Shown here: positions 11,600-24,315 of the stretch, piece by piece
Layout of the letters: every line of letters starts with the position of its first letter
Numbering within the stretch: the stretch's first letter is position 1
From: Loxodes magnus
Taxonomy: Eukaryota; Ciliophora; Karyorelictea; Loxodida; Loxodidae
Assembly (NCBI GenBank): GCA_946699065.1
Contig: CAMPDV010000138.1
Span: forward strand, 248,001 to 312,000
Reading direction: 5' to 3'
DNA: 64,000 nt
Made by a program: the position numbers and the translations under genes
Notes under the pieces: generated by a model
What the model was told of the DNA's origin: nothing
The model's input: only the letters and a program-made list of their open reading frames with translations
Database searches by the model: none

Positions 11600-12560
11600 T
11601 TTGTGTTGGAGATTAAATTCTATTTTTAGAAATTAAAAAGAAACATTTTCCTATTTTAAGAAGAGAATGAAAGATTTGCTTCAAATCTGTTTAAACTTAG
11701 AAGAAAAGGTTTATTTGCTATGAAACAGATCTTTAAATACAAATATAAATTTGAATGCTGTGCGTTTTTGGATTCACTTCAGTCTCTTTCCCGCCAACCT
11801 CTAGATAGCTCTAGAGACTAAATATAAAAAACTGAAAATCTCTAAAATTCCTCTTATTTCTATGTATAAGGTTCTTGAGGTGCTCTTTTTTCTATACAAT
11901 GTTTAAAATATTTTTTAAAATATTTTTCCAAATTTATTGCAGAATAATCTTTCTCTTTTTAGTTATTTTTGATGAAGCCTCTTCTTTCTGTTTTTTCATT
12001 TCTTCTAGTAGATTTAGTACTTTGTCTAAAGTGTAAAATTTCTGGCATCTCTTTTCCACAGATGCACACGAGAGTTATAGTAAAAGTATCTTTTTTTTTT
12101 CGTTAATGTTTAAATCTTGGGTATTTTCTTTGTATTATATTGGATTTTTCTCCTATTCTCTTAGTTCTATTTAATGCTGCAACCCTTGTTGTTTTGCTTC
12201 TATTTTTCTATCTTATTGCTCAGTTCTTTCTTTTTCTATTGCGAGTTATATGATTGGTTTTTCCAGTCTTGTTAAATATTTCAGAAAGCCTTAGGTCTCT
12301 TTTAGGCCATGAATCATGATTTCCCATTTCCTCTACTAAACTAAGTTTTTCTATCAGTATCTTATGTCTTTCTTTAGCTTTTTTACGCCTCATGGAGATC
12401 AAGGATCACTTGAATCAGCTAATCATAGCTTATTAATGCTCTGTAGTTAAACTAGAGTCATCAGAGTGCATAATTTTTTTAACCTATTGCCACTTTTTCT
12501 CTTCTGAAGTGAAATTCACGATTTAGTGGATGGTCTTTTTGGAGTCCTTTTCCTAATCCT
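11600..12560 (-). mobile_element. Gag/ORF1-like CCHC element, decayed copy
   Basis: On the minus strand the coiled-coil part (I-E-K-L-S-L-V-E-E-M, P-K-R-D-L-R-L-S-E-I-F) aligns with K-L-D-L-V-E-G-I-E and E-R-D-L-N-A-F-W of the copy at 53066. The zinc knuckle is still spaced correctly but two cysteines are tyrosines (Y-F-Y-Y-N-S-R-V-H-L-W-K-R). A short duplication then breaks the frame before C-Q-K-F. Tyr for Cys is one G-to-A change, so the domain has lost zinc binding. The C-terminal module is not clear. Confidence 0.6.
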
Positions 12561-12726
12561 AATTTCTCTAGGATGTTGCTAACCCCCGTTTTCTTGTAAC
12601 AACGAAAAATCCTTATCTAAATACTGACATTTTTTTATCATAAAAATGGATATTTAAGCCTAATGTGGTAATCAGATTATTAGCTATAGACAATTGAATT
12701 AATTAAAGAAGAGAATTATATCTACA

Positions 12727-13014
12727 AAGATGGTGGGAGCTGAGATTGACCTTCTGAATCATACTTTCTGGTTTTATGGCTAGGAACAAGTTCCTTTCCT
12801 GTCGCTGAGAAAGTCCCTGGTCAAAGTCAACCTTTGCAAGGGAACGCCTTCCTCTTGATTATCCGCTCCTGGTAGGGGCTTGAAGCCTGGCTGCCCATAG
12901 CGATGGAGCTTTTTGGCAGCTGCTTTTCGAAAGCAACAGGATATCCCCGTTATCCCATGAAGGGAGTGTTGGGGTCGTTAAACTGCAAGAAGTTGCCGTC
13001 CAAAAGCTCTTTTA
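12727..13014 (+). mobile_element. SINE-like/structured RNA repeat, family gamma, copy 2
   Basis: Differs from 6891-7170 by only a handful of substitutions. It has the same hairpins and ends GCTCTTTTAG, a possible pol III terminator. It lies just upstream of a decayed Gag-like copy on the other strand. Confidence 0.7.
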
Positions 13015-13629
13015 GTTTAAAAATAAATAAATAAATTAATTAAAGAAGAGAATTAATTTTAGTAATTTAAATTAGCAAAATTCTCAAAAAGCATTTTATG
13101 CTGCTGAATTAAAAAAAATATTATTTTAAAAAGATATAGAGGGGACAATGAAAAGCAATAAAATAAATATAATAAATTTAGGGTTTAAAAATAAAAATAA
13201 ATATTTTTAGATATTTAAAAACTCTTAAAAAGAAAGGCTAATACTGCAGCTGAGCTTTCCATTTATTCAATGATTCCTAGTTATATGAAGAAGGAAAAGA
13301 AATAAATCTAGCTTATAATAAAAATTTTTACCTACTAAAATATAATTGATTGTGGAATAGACTAAACTAAAATTAAATTAATATAAGTTGTATATTGTCT
13401 CACTTATATCTAAGAAAAAGTAATTAGGGAAACATTTTGAATTTTTTAAATTAATGAATTGGTCTTAATTAATAAGAAAACTTAGATAAAATAAATCTAG
13501 TCAGGCAAACTAATTTAATACAGAGATTAAAAGAAAACTGGAATAATTCTGTTAAAAAACTTATAGAGTGGTTGTATTCCAATTAAAATAGAGAAAAGAA
13601 ATGAAAAAGCACAAATAAATCCAAAAAAA
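13015..13629. other. AT-rich gap
   Basis: No recognisable gene. Confidence 0.4.
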
Positions 13630-13890
13630 ATTAGAAAAACATGCAGCATTTGCTAAAATCGATGGCTCCTTTGACGGAAATATCTGCAATTAAAAAAAAG
13701 AAGCAAAATCTGAAGATTGATCTGACACAAGGCATAACTTTCTTTCCATCAAGCGATGGAAAGATCTGACGGAGAAATCAAGAATCATCAGATTTAACTT
13801 ATGAACTATTAGAGAAAGGAGAATCTTACAGACGCTGGAAACTTTTCAAACTTCTAACCGAAATGCAAATTTTATTTAATTTTAATTTTA
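13630..13890 (+). mobile_element. Fragment of Gag-like C-terminal region
   Basis: F-A-K-I-D-G-S-F-D-G-N-I-C-N-Q-K-K resembles the family's C-terminal module (P-D-G-S-I-Y-K-I-K at 53830). A perfect 10-bp hairpin lies at 13741-13764 (TCTTTCCATC, loop AAGC, GATGGAAAGA). No zinc knuckle is seen upstream. Confidence 0.45.
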
Positions 13891-13904
13891 ATTGAGATTA
13901 ATAT

Positions 13905-14640
13905 TAAAAGAGTTAGGGTCATCTTTACTTAGAGAAGATGTTTCCTCAAATTGTGGATGATAAAATTTTCTGTTATTCTTTGCTTATCTGTACTTGTCTT
14001 AGTCTGGGCCAAATTCAAAATAAGATAATTCTTCTTTCTCTTCAAAAGCTCATAAAATTGTTCTTCAATCTTCTTTTAATTTTTCTTCATCTTCTAAATA
14101 AATTATAAGATCATCTTTGTCCTTTTGAAGCTATTTATTTTATTGTTTTTAATTATCAAGATCCAGTTTAAGTAGTATCACACTTGAATCAAAAATTGCT
14201 GTCTTCTTTCTATAAATAACTCCAAAGCAATTATTATGTAGCCTCTTCGATGCTCCGAATTTTTTTAGTGCTGCTCAAGAACTCTTTTTCACTTTAGGCA
14301 TTGTCTCCATAATTTTCCAGATTTTTAACATCAATAGCAACGTTTTATTAAGGGTATTTAACTAAAATTTTTATTGCATTAAAATTTTTGTTCTTCCATC
14401 TTACCAATTTGAGATTAGTTTTTTAATTGGTAGCTAAATTATTCTTTAATTTCCAATGGATTTGCTACAAGGATTTTTCTAATAGTACAAATTTAGAAGT
14501 TAATGCTTCAATTTAAAACTATACTTAATTTACCAAACCTTGATCTTCCCTTTTTTATCGTGCGAAAGAAGTCGAAGATTCTAGTTTTCTCTCTTCAGGA
14601 TCTATATTTCTGCATTCATTTAATAAATTAAGAAATAAAA
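13905..14640 (-). mobile_element. Gag/ORF1-like element, acidic-tail subfamily, decayed
   Basis: The minus-strand frame contains N-C-F-G-V-I-Y-R-K-K (C-terminal module), then an acidic stretch and a tail F-G-P-D...N-N-R-K-F-Y-H-P...E-E-T-S-S...D-D-P-N. It aligns with the tail of the copy at 44160 (F-G-P-K-W-E-W... E-E-V-S-S-E-E-D-Y-N-D-P). This defines a subfamily with a longer acidic C terminus. The zinc knuckle upstream is lost. Confidence 0.55.
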
Positions 14641-16170
14641 CTAAATAAATTCTTGCTCATGTAATTTCTTAAGCTTTTTTATCTTATTAGGAAATTTAGT
14701 ATTTCCTAACCCTTAAAAGAAGTAGATTTATATTTTTTTAATTCTTGGCTCTTTTTCGCTAACTAAGATTTAAGTCTGATCTATTAGGTTAGATTTTAAG
14801 ATTTCCATTCTCGGATTTTTTGCATTTTTATTATTAAAAAATAAAATAAAATGAATATCTTAATCATAAAGAATACTAACTAAGTAATTCTTAATTATTT
14901 AAGATTTAGTTATTAATTTATAGCTAAATTTAATTAAATAACTAAAAACAGTTAAAAGTGAGATAAATATCCGTTATATCAAGTTTATTTATAACTTCGT
15001 TATAAAATATAAATAATTAGTGATATGAACTACTAAATAGAATAAATTTAATTAAATAAGAAGTATGACTCTTTATCTCTTTATTCATTAAATTTAAAAT
15101 ATTATAGAAAAGCACTAAATTTAGATTATTTTAAATAGAATCTTAAATAATTATTAAAGAAATTAAGACAATTAAAGAATTATTATATTTATTATACAGG
15201 TACACTTATTATGTAAAATGGTAATTAAAATCTAATTTTTTAAATAAAAAATCTGCTTAAAATGATTAACTAAGCATTGAAAATATATACGAAGCTTAAT
15301 GATAGAATTAAGTATATACATTAATTTGATTCTTTATTCCTATTATTTAATTTTTTTATTTTATTGGCAAAAGCATTGAAAGTTTATCTTCTTTTTTAGA
15401 GATAACTTAGACTTTCTATAATAATAATAAAATATATAGTATTCTTAATATTTTAAATTAGAAATAAATTAAAATAATGTTTAGGAAATGAGTATTGATA
15501 AATCATATAGACTATAATTTAAAGCAATAATTAATAAGTTAAGATAAATTTAAAATAATAAAGAAGTTAAAGTACATATGAGAGTCTTTTAAACTCTAAT
15601 TACTTTTCTAAAGTTAAAGAAACTAATTATATAGAAATTAAATCCATAGAAAAGTTTTATTTCTAGCTAATTTTCCTTTTAGAATAAAGATTGATTTAAA
15701 AATTTTAAAATATAAGAAATTTAAATAATAAGAACGAGATATAATGAACATCTTTAATCAAATTATATAGAAATATAAAAATGAATTACTTTAAATAAGC
15801 AATGACTGATTATAAATAATTATCTACTATTATCTAATTAATTTATAACTTTTAGTTAAATAATGAATAATTTAATTAATTATAGATTATACTTCTAAAT
15901 TATGTCATCCTTTAATTTTTTAATTTATTAATTAATATAAAATTTATCTAAATTATTTTAAAAATATTTAATTATAATAAAGGAATTTTCATTCAATGCA
16001 AACTTTCTAAGATAAGAAAAATTAATTTTCAATACATTTTTTTTGCTTAAAGTTGAGTAAAAGTAAAGTATAATAAAATTTTATGTAGATAAAACTTTCA
16101 GAGTATTAATAATTTGGTTTATCTTTAAGATTTATTATTTATATTTAGTAATCAATATAATTTAATAAAA
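14641..16170. other. AT-rich gap
   Basis: No gene or repeat recognised. Confidence 0.4.
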
Positions 16171-17960
16171 ATAAAATGGAGTAATCTGCTCATCTCTCTA
16201 AAAATTAACTTAGAAATTCACAGAGAAAAGTGGCTAAAAAAATGGCGAAAAATCAATAGAAAAAGAAGAATAAAGTTCTTCATCAAAAGGTAAACTATAA
16301 TTAGAACTATAGAGATTGGATAGCTTTAAATGAAATTACCAAAAAATCAAAAATTAAATAAACCAAAAATAATTAATCTAAAATATAAAGGAACAATATA
16401 TAGTTAAGGGGAAAAAATCATGAAAAATTAATGAAGAATATTATCAACTAAAATAATGAATTATTAAAATTATTTCGTAAAGTGGAAAAAGTGTTGAAGG
16501 TATTAGGAAAGGTTTGAATACTACTTCCTCTTGAGCATAAAAAATAGAGTAAGCAAGATATTAATTCCTCTGCATTACTCACGTCTTAGCTTCTATTAAA
16601 TCAGTCTTTTTCTTAAGAATCTTATGCCAAATTATAGAATTATTAGGGATTCAATCTCCACCACGGTACAAATTTTAGTAAGAAGCAAAAATACCAAGAA
16701 GTAAGACATGCCTAATCTAGTTACAAAGGAAAACCGCACAAGATATAGGAAATTGTAATGATCAAGGAAGTACAATTTTCTAATTTTAGAGAAGAAAATT
16801 ATATTTCTCAGCTTGAGTTTATGATCATCAACCTCCAGAAAGAGGTTAAAAATCTGAAATTTTTGTATGAGAAGTTCATCATAAAACTGGAATAAAAAGA
16901 TAAATAAGAGTAACAATATGAATCAAAACTAATGACCTAAGAAAGGGAAATGGACGCTTTTGAATCCTTTAGCAAGACCAGCCTGACAAATTAGATACTA
17001 GTAAAAGAACAAAATAAAAAGATAAGTTAAAAAGGATATTGTTAAGCGAAACTGGAGCAATATAAATGGAGATTAAAGCCAAAGAAGAGCAAATAAAGCA
17101 AGAAAAATAACTAAAATTCAGGAAAAAATGCTTCTGCTGTTGAACCGCATAATATCTTTATTATAAGTTTAAGATTTTCTATTAGAAATACAGAATTTAT
17201 TAACCCAAGCGTAATTTAAGAAGAAAAAAGAAGAAGCCAAAATGAGAAAAATTTATTGTAGTCCTACAGTTCAATATAATAGATCAAGATGAAAGTAATA
17301 AGATCAAAATGAATAAAGATCTGGATAAACCCGAGTTTCCAATCTCACTAAAATTGAATATTCCAAAATTTTTTATTTAACAGCAGGAAGTATAAACTAC
17401 ACTCTTCTTGACAGAATTGAAAATCTCCACGGAAATACTTAAATTTAATTATATATATAATTTATATTACTTCTTCAGCTAATCTAAAATAACTTAGTAA
17501 AAGAACATTAATTTTATGAAAAATCATAATCTATAGTTAGGCAATAATAAAGCATTGCAATAGAAGAATATTAAACTTATTGTTTGATTAAGAAACAAAC
17601 AATAAGAAGAAAAAGTTAAAATTAAGTTACAAAAGAGAATGAAGAATTTGAAAAAAAAATGTTTTAGAAATTCATACAGAAAAATATATCAAAAAATGCA
17701 AGTATTACCATTCAATATACTTCATTTTACGATAATATTGAATCTGAAAATAATAAAAATAAGAGAATAACAAAGAACATGAAGGAAGATGAATAAACTT
17801 TGAATAACTGAAAATGAGTATATAAATAGAAAATATATCAAGAATTAAAGATTATTATTAATGGGAACCTACCACATAAAAAAAAGTCGAGGAATTCATC
17901 CACGTAAATAAATGGTAGCAGGTACCTGGCTGAAAGTCAAGGGGAAGCTAAAGATTTAAC
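16171..17960 (+). mobile_element. Gag-like element split by a nested insertion
   Basis: The left part (16171-16478) starts M-E-Q-S-A-H-L-S-K-N and runs to N-Q-N-N-E-L-L-K-L-F-R. The right part resumes at about 17478 with Q-L-I-Q-N-N-L-V-K-E. In the copy at 28985-29584 these segments are adjacent (Q-N-N-E-L-L-I-I-R-R-Q-L-I-Q-N-N-L-V). Between them lies another Gag-like element (16490-17445). The right part keeps a wrecked zinc knuckle near 17660, W-V-Y-K-Q-K-I-Y near 17835, and the 3' motif GGCTGAAAGTC near 17930. All frames are now broken. Confidence 0.6.
16490..17445 (+). mobile_element. Gag/ORF1-like CCHC element nested in an older copy
   Basis: Closest to the copy at 53066. The leader reads S-V-E-G-I-R-K-G-L-N-T-T-S-S, with the ATG changed to AGT. 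E-T-G-A-I-Q-M-E-I-K-A-K-E-E-Q matches the other copy. The knuckle region reads K-K-C-F-C-C-Q-T-A-Q-Y-L-Y-Y-K-F, having lost His and the last Cys. The 3' part keeps CCGAGTTTCCAATCTC and the terminal motif GAATTGAAAATCTCC. It has several frameshifts and is a pseudogene copy. Confidence 0.65.
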
Positions 17961-20900
17961 TTTTAATTGAATTATAATTATAATTAAGATAAATAAATAA
18001 ATAAATAATTAAAAATATAAAATATGCTTAAATTATGAATATTATTTATAAATATTTAAAATAATTAATTATCATTTGATAAATAAATCTTAATATTTAT
18101 AGTTTATTATCAGGTAAATTATTATTTAATTTTAATATTCTATTACACTCAACAAGTATTCATAGCTTAGTTTTTTCAATTATACCTGGATAAAATGTAT
18201 GATAATAGTTTTAAGATTCACTCTTTTAAATTTTTAATATATTCATTCTATATCATTTCGTAGTAGCTTTTACTTAAAAAATGTAAAAATTAAGAAGATT
18301 GTATGATAATAGCAATATAATTAAAAATAAATATATCTTACTTCTTAAACATTCTCTTAATTATTTATAATCTAATTAAAATACTTTTATAGTTAAAATT
18401 TAGTAATAAATTATTTAATTAAGATGATGAAGTGAATCATATTTTTATACTATAAAATTAAATTTAAAGTAAATTAATATAATCTCTAACTAGTAAATTA
18501 AATAAATAGGTAAATTTAGACTATTACTCTAGTTAATTATATAAATCATTGCTTATTTAAAAATTTAATTATCTAACTAGAAAAAGGAATAAAATTTTAA
18601 ATTCTGAAAGAAAGTAGAAAAATAGAAATTTTTATAAGGAGAAATAAAATTTTAATTTTTGCATATGATTTATAAAATCTATATTTAATAAGGAAAGAAC
18701 ATTAAATTTAGAAAGATAGATGCAATTTGCTTTATCTATTTAGAAAATAGAGAGAGACAGTCATTAAATTTTACGAAATAATTTAACCTCTCATCAAATT
18801 TACTAGATATAAAATATTTAAAATAAGCTTTTTTAATGTTCTAAAACAAATTTAAATATTTGTTTATTTTAGATATTTTCATTAGCTTTTTATACCTTTA
18901 TAATCCTTTTAACTAATAAATAATGAAGAAATGTTTAGCACCCAAGATTTTACAATCTCATATATAATTTAGAATAAAAAAACTTAATTTGGAAAAAAAT
19001 TTATAAGCATTTCCGAAACTAAAGCTTAGAACTAAAAGAAATTGAAATAGAATAATAAAAGTTTATTTAACCAATCAAGTTTAAAATGAAGGACATATAA
19101 ATTAAAAATAGACTTGTCTTAAATTAGAATTTGTTTATTTAGTAAAATATAAGAGAAAATAAGCTTTTATTGTATTGTTACAATTATCTTATAAATAAGT
19201 TTTGCTTAAAATCTTATTTAACTAAGTAAAATAATATTAAACATATAATGATATAATTAATTTAAAATTGTAGAAACATATAAGCTTTTATTTCTTCATT
19301 TAAGCAATTATAATTACTTAGTCAAAAGATGTTTGAACTATTTTATCTCTTAAATAAGAAGATACTTTGCATATAAAGGCAGAGGCTAGCATTAATTTTA
19401 AAGTATCATAAAGTTGGCTAAAATTGTATTCAATTTAATTAAGGCAAATTTTATGTTTAAATGAAGTAGAAACTCTATAAAATAATAGTAGAAATCCTAA
19501 TAGCTTGCAATATGCTATTATATTTGATTATTTACCAAATAAAGGTTAATTATCTTTATAAATCTTTATTAAAAAGAAAGAGATAATTGTTAGCTATTTA
19601 AATAAAAATATTTTGATATATTTAAAATATATATAGCTTTAAGAGAATTGTATAATACAGGATTTAAAAAAGGTTAAATTATTACTTATAAATTTTCATA
19701 AGAAAAGTAAAGACATGCAATTATCTCATAAATAAAAAGAATAGTGAACAATGAACTAATAATAAATTAAATAAGCATTAACTAGCTTATAATCTGAAAG
19801 ATACTTAGTTTAAAATATTTATAAAAATAAATTTAATTTCCATTTAAGAGATTTTAAAAAAATTAATTTTTTATTTAGTAATAAATCTTAATAGCCTATT
19901 TTTCATAAAATAAATAAATAGTAAAACAATAGAAAAAATATTTTAGTGATAAATAGCAGGAATAAAATTAAAATAAAATCATTTAGTTGCAATTGTCTAT
20001 TATTTATTTATCTCCTTAATGATTGAAAAATTAATTAATCCTTAAATTAAAAATTAAAATTATATTTATCTAATTAAAATGCCCCTACTAGTTTAAATTA
20101 ATGAGATGATTCTTTGAAAATATTGTCTGTTTGAGCTTAATTAAAAATAATAATTTCATAAAATTTAATAAAGCAATGAGATAAAGAAAATATACAATAT
20201 CTTAATTTTGACTTAATTGAATACTAAAAATAAATATTTCCTTGATCCTATGATAGAATTTATAGATACAAAGAAATAGTTTAAGTTCTCAAATAATTAA
20301 GATAAACAAAATTAAAATTAATTTGCTTTTATTTGTTTCATTGGAATTATAAAATAAATCGAGATAACTAAAAAATAAATAAAAACATCGATCCTGTAAA
20401 TTAGAGAGTTTAAAATAACCAAAGCTTGCTTTACTAATTGTTCTTCTTAATTATTATTACTTTTATAAAAAAGATAGTGAATAAACACTACAACAATTTA
20501 TAAAAAATACATAAAAATGTTTAAATTAAAATAATAAAAATCAATTAATTTTGGATTTTTATTTAAATCTAAAAATCTTTCCTTAAACGTTAGAATTTTT
20601 AAAACTTATTTTCCTTGTCTAAAATAAAAAATTTAATTATTTAGATTAAAAGTTTCTTTAATATATTATTTAATTGTTTTATAAGATAATTTATAAATAG
20701 TTAACTAGATAAACCATCATAATTTTCTATTTTATAAGTAAGAGAAATTATTATTTTTTAATTATCTTTTAATTTATTTTTATATAAGAGACACAGATGC
20801 TTAAAATTATAAATGTAAAACTAAAATGATAGAAGCTTTTTTTAAAAATATTTTATGGTATTTAACATAATTTATTATAAAAATTAGTTTTTCACTGCTT

Positions 20901-21168
20901 AAAATATCATAATTTCTTGTAAATCATCCTAAAGGGATCTTTTATTAAGATTTGAAAACACCAAGATATTTAAATTTATCTATAACTAGAAATTTTTTAA
21001 TTTATATCGAATTATAGATGATTTTAATTATAATTGTTCATTTTTGTAATTTTTAATTATTTAAATACCGAGAAAGAAGTGCTTTATCTTTTTTAGAAAT
21101 GACTTTATTTTAAAATAAAAAAATTTTATTTTAATTCCTTAAATTTTATTTATAAATTTTATTTTCTC
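17961..21168. other. Long AT-rich stretch without gene
   Basis: More than 3 kb of A/T-rich DNA. I see no family motif, structured GC island or long repeat in it. Confidence 0.45.
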
Positions 21169-24100
21169 TCATACTAGCTTGTCGTAGGAGATACCTTCAA
21201 AAATTCCTCCTTGAATGAGCTATTTTGCTCTTTTTTCGAACTCTTTTTGATTATTCTTAATCACTTAACAAATAGTATCATTGATTTTGACAGGTGCATC
21301 CCAGTCAATAAATATATCTTTTAATGCTTAATATATTTAAATTAGAGTAGTCTTCTAGCTTCACTTTCTCAACTAAAAAAGATCTACCTCACCTGTAATC
21401 AAAATACAAGGATGATAAATTCTATTTAGACATCTAACTTCGAAAGGATCTTAATAAGTGTTTTCTTAACTAATCGTAATTGAAAAGTTAACTTTAGCTC
21501 TTTACCACAAAGAATTCTCTTTTACTTTTATTTCCAGTAGCACTCTTAAGTTTTCATTTTCAAAACCATTTTAATCCTTTAAACACATTTCTTAAAGTTC
21601 TTCACATTCTCTATTTCATCTTAAATAATTTTCTTCTTTCGAAGGTTTATGCTAAAGTGAACGACTGCTTTATTATATTTTATTTTTATAATAAAATCCA
21701 TCTTTCTCAATTTAAAGTTTATTTTTTTCGATAGATTAATTTTATTACATTTTATTATTTAATTATTTTTAAGTTAAGTCAAATGATGGAGGATTTTAAT
21801 TATAATAGCCACTACAAACAATGCAAATTTATTATTCTTTTACGGATTTATCAGGTTATAGTTCTTATACATCAAGAAGAAAGCTTTTTATAAAATTATT
21901 TTCACATTCTGGACATTATTTCTAACTTTCTTTTGCTCGAATGATTTTTTCATTTAGTTCTATGTAATATCAGCAATTTCTACAGAAAATCTTAATCTTT
22001 TTACCATATAAAAATAATGGGTTTGTATCTAAGCTTACTTAAGTACTCAATCGTACAGGAATCTTATGTCCATTTTGATTGCAGTTTTAGCAGAGCGTTA
22101 TTCCCTTGTTTTTCATATTAAGATCACAAGTAATTTCATCACATGTCAAGCAAGAAATTCTTGATTTATTATAGCATTGTAAACAGAAAGGGATAATACC
22201 TTCTACCATTTCGGCTGTTAAAATTCCAAATTATTTACACTTTTTACAATTGATTTTAGTGTTTGCTAGTTAGATATTTACTGTTTTGATTGCATAATCT
22301 TCAATGTCTGGTAGAATATGCTTTTATGGAATCTAATAAATTGAAAGGCAGTTCCAATTTTAGCATTGAATCCTCTATTTAAAGCCAGGCATATATTTCA
22401 ATTTTTTTCCTTTCCCGCATTTTTCAACAAAGCAATCAAATAAATTGATTACTTCAGGCTAGTTAAAATATTCATCATCGAACACTTCTTTAAAAGCATT
22501 GAAATTATCTCTAAGTTTAATGAGTTTTTCTTAATAAAAATTTAGACACTAACATATAATCTTTTAATCTTAATTTTGCTTTTTTTCTAATATATCATTA
22601 AACAATTCTTATTTCCCATCTCACAAAAAAATATCAACTAAGTCTCTATCTATTTTTTTTAATGCATGAATAAATGCAATACCTAATTTAGTAGGTACAT
22701 ATATTCTATTTGGCTACTCAATTGTTACGAATTTTTCCAATGATTAAATTAACTAACTATTTATCTAACTTTTTTATTTTTCTATTTATCTTCATAATAT
22801 TTCTATTATATAGTGCTCATATAAAAATCTAGGAGCTTTTAAATCACTTCCTGTTGCTGGATAAAACCTAAGCAGCTTAAGTTAATCCTGTCTCTAAATT
22901 GTATGAATGTAACTTTGATAATGAGAAAAATCTTAACTAAAAGGTTTGAAAGCCGCTGGTCCTTTTTTTACTATTTTAAAGCCTGTCCCTACAAATGGAA
23001 TATCTTTAATATACGCCTTTATTATAGTTTTTTACTCAATCATTTATTCAGCCAAACTTGCGAAAAGATGATTTACAATTAAACAGTATAAATCGAACAT
23101 TCTTTGCTTTTAAGGAAAATCATAAAAAAAATTCATAAAATCATGATGGCTTAAAACTTATAAGGGAATAATTGGCATTTATTCGTCTAGTTATTCATAG
23201 AAATATTATTAGTTTTTTAAATCTTAGATTATTCATTTTCAATACCAATTCTAACTAAATTAATCTAAAAGTCACTCATAGTCGTAAAATTTATTATGAT
23301 TTTAAGCATTTGTATTTGGAAATGTAATAAATCCATATATATAAAGATACCAAGAATATTCTTAAGTTTCAGCTACTTCAAAATTCAAATATTTTGAAGC
23401 TTCAATTATTAGATAATATGCATTAAGAGCTTTCGGTCTTGCTCTACTTTGTTGGTTTTTATTTTCAATTTCCTATATTTATATAGAATCGTTTACAAGA
23501 TTTTCAAGCTAACGATTTTTGATGAAATTAATAACTTTATTTTCATTGGCAAACTAGAATTAAGAGTATAAAGAGAAATTAACTCCGTTTGATGCTTCAA
23601 CTTTGACTGCAACGCAGTATTTTTTAAAATTATTAGTTGCCAATATTTTATCATATTATTCAATTACTAGAGCTAAAATAGGAGTGAAAACAGGGTTATA
23701 TTTTAAAGACTTTTTGGGAAGATTCATTTTATCCGAATATTCATTAAGAATCTAGTCAAAAGCTGCTTCGATTCGATAATCTACTTCAGCTATAGCATCG
23801 TAGTACTTTATTCATTTTTCTTGCAATTAATCTTCTTAATATTATTATGAGATTAAAGCTTTCTACAGTTGCTATTAGGACATCGAATCAATTTAGATTC
23901 TTTTTAAATCATAATCTATTTTTCCTTTATTTTAGTCTATTATTTTCTTTATCTAGCCACACTTTGACTCATTTTATAAAGAGTTTTCCAACATAAACAA
24001 AATTAAATTAGCTTTTTTAGTTTGCCTTTTAATGTTCAGAATAGCTTATTCATCAATAGGTTCTTACATGATGTTGCAACTAACAAACTCTATTTCTTCA

Positions 24101-24315
24101 TATTTTGAAAGAGATCCAGGAAATTTTAATTTATATAGAGGTTAATCTACATAAATTATGGTAAGAACAACTTTTTTGTTTCATAAAGAGCCTTTTAGCT
24201 TTATATTTTAGTTATTTTCCTACTATTTATATCACTCAAATTAAAAACATTCTATGAAGCACTAGCTTATAGCATAAGCGCAGCCTTAAGATGAGCAAAA
24301 GACCACTGCTTACAT
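21169..24315 (-). CDS. Topoisomerase III-like protein in frame with UBC12-like E2 domain; both catalytically degenerate
   Basis: One reading frame of 1048 codons from ATG 24315 to TGA 21169, with TAA/TAG=Gln and internal TGA=Trp. Residues 1 to ~850 follow the topoisomerase IIIbeta order: D-Y-R-I-E-A-A-F (family D-L-R-I-x-x-A-F), R-P-K-A-L-N, L-Y-I-Y-G-F-I-T-F-P-N-T-N (family G-Y-I-S-Y-P-R-T-E-T), P-T-K-L-G-I, then at least five C-x-x-C zinc-ribbon halves. The catalytic Tyr is Phe, the next Arg is Asn, and the toprim D-x-D region reads M-L-E-N-S-L-Q-N-E. After a Gln/Asn-rich linker (~21720-21790) comes an E2 fold (R-I-Y-H-P, Q-N-N-x-x-x-F-E-type end) whose catalytic Cys is Asp (G-E-V-D-L). An in-frame ATG at 21746 leaves open two adjacent genes with a TAA stop between. 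I infer pseudoenzymes kept for binding, since the frame is intact. Confidence 0.7.
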
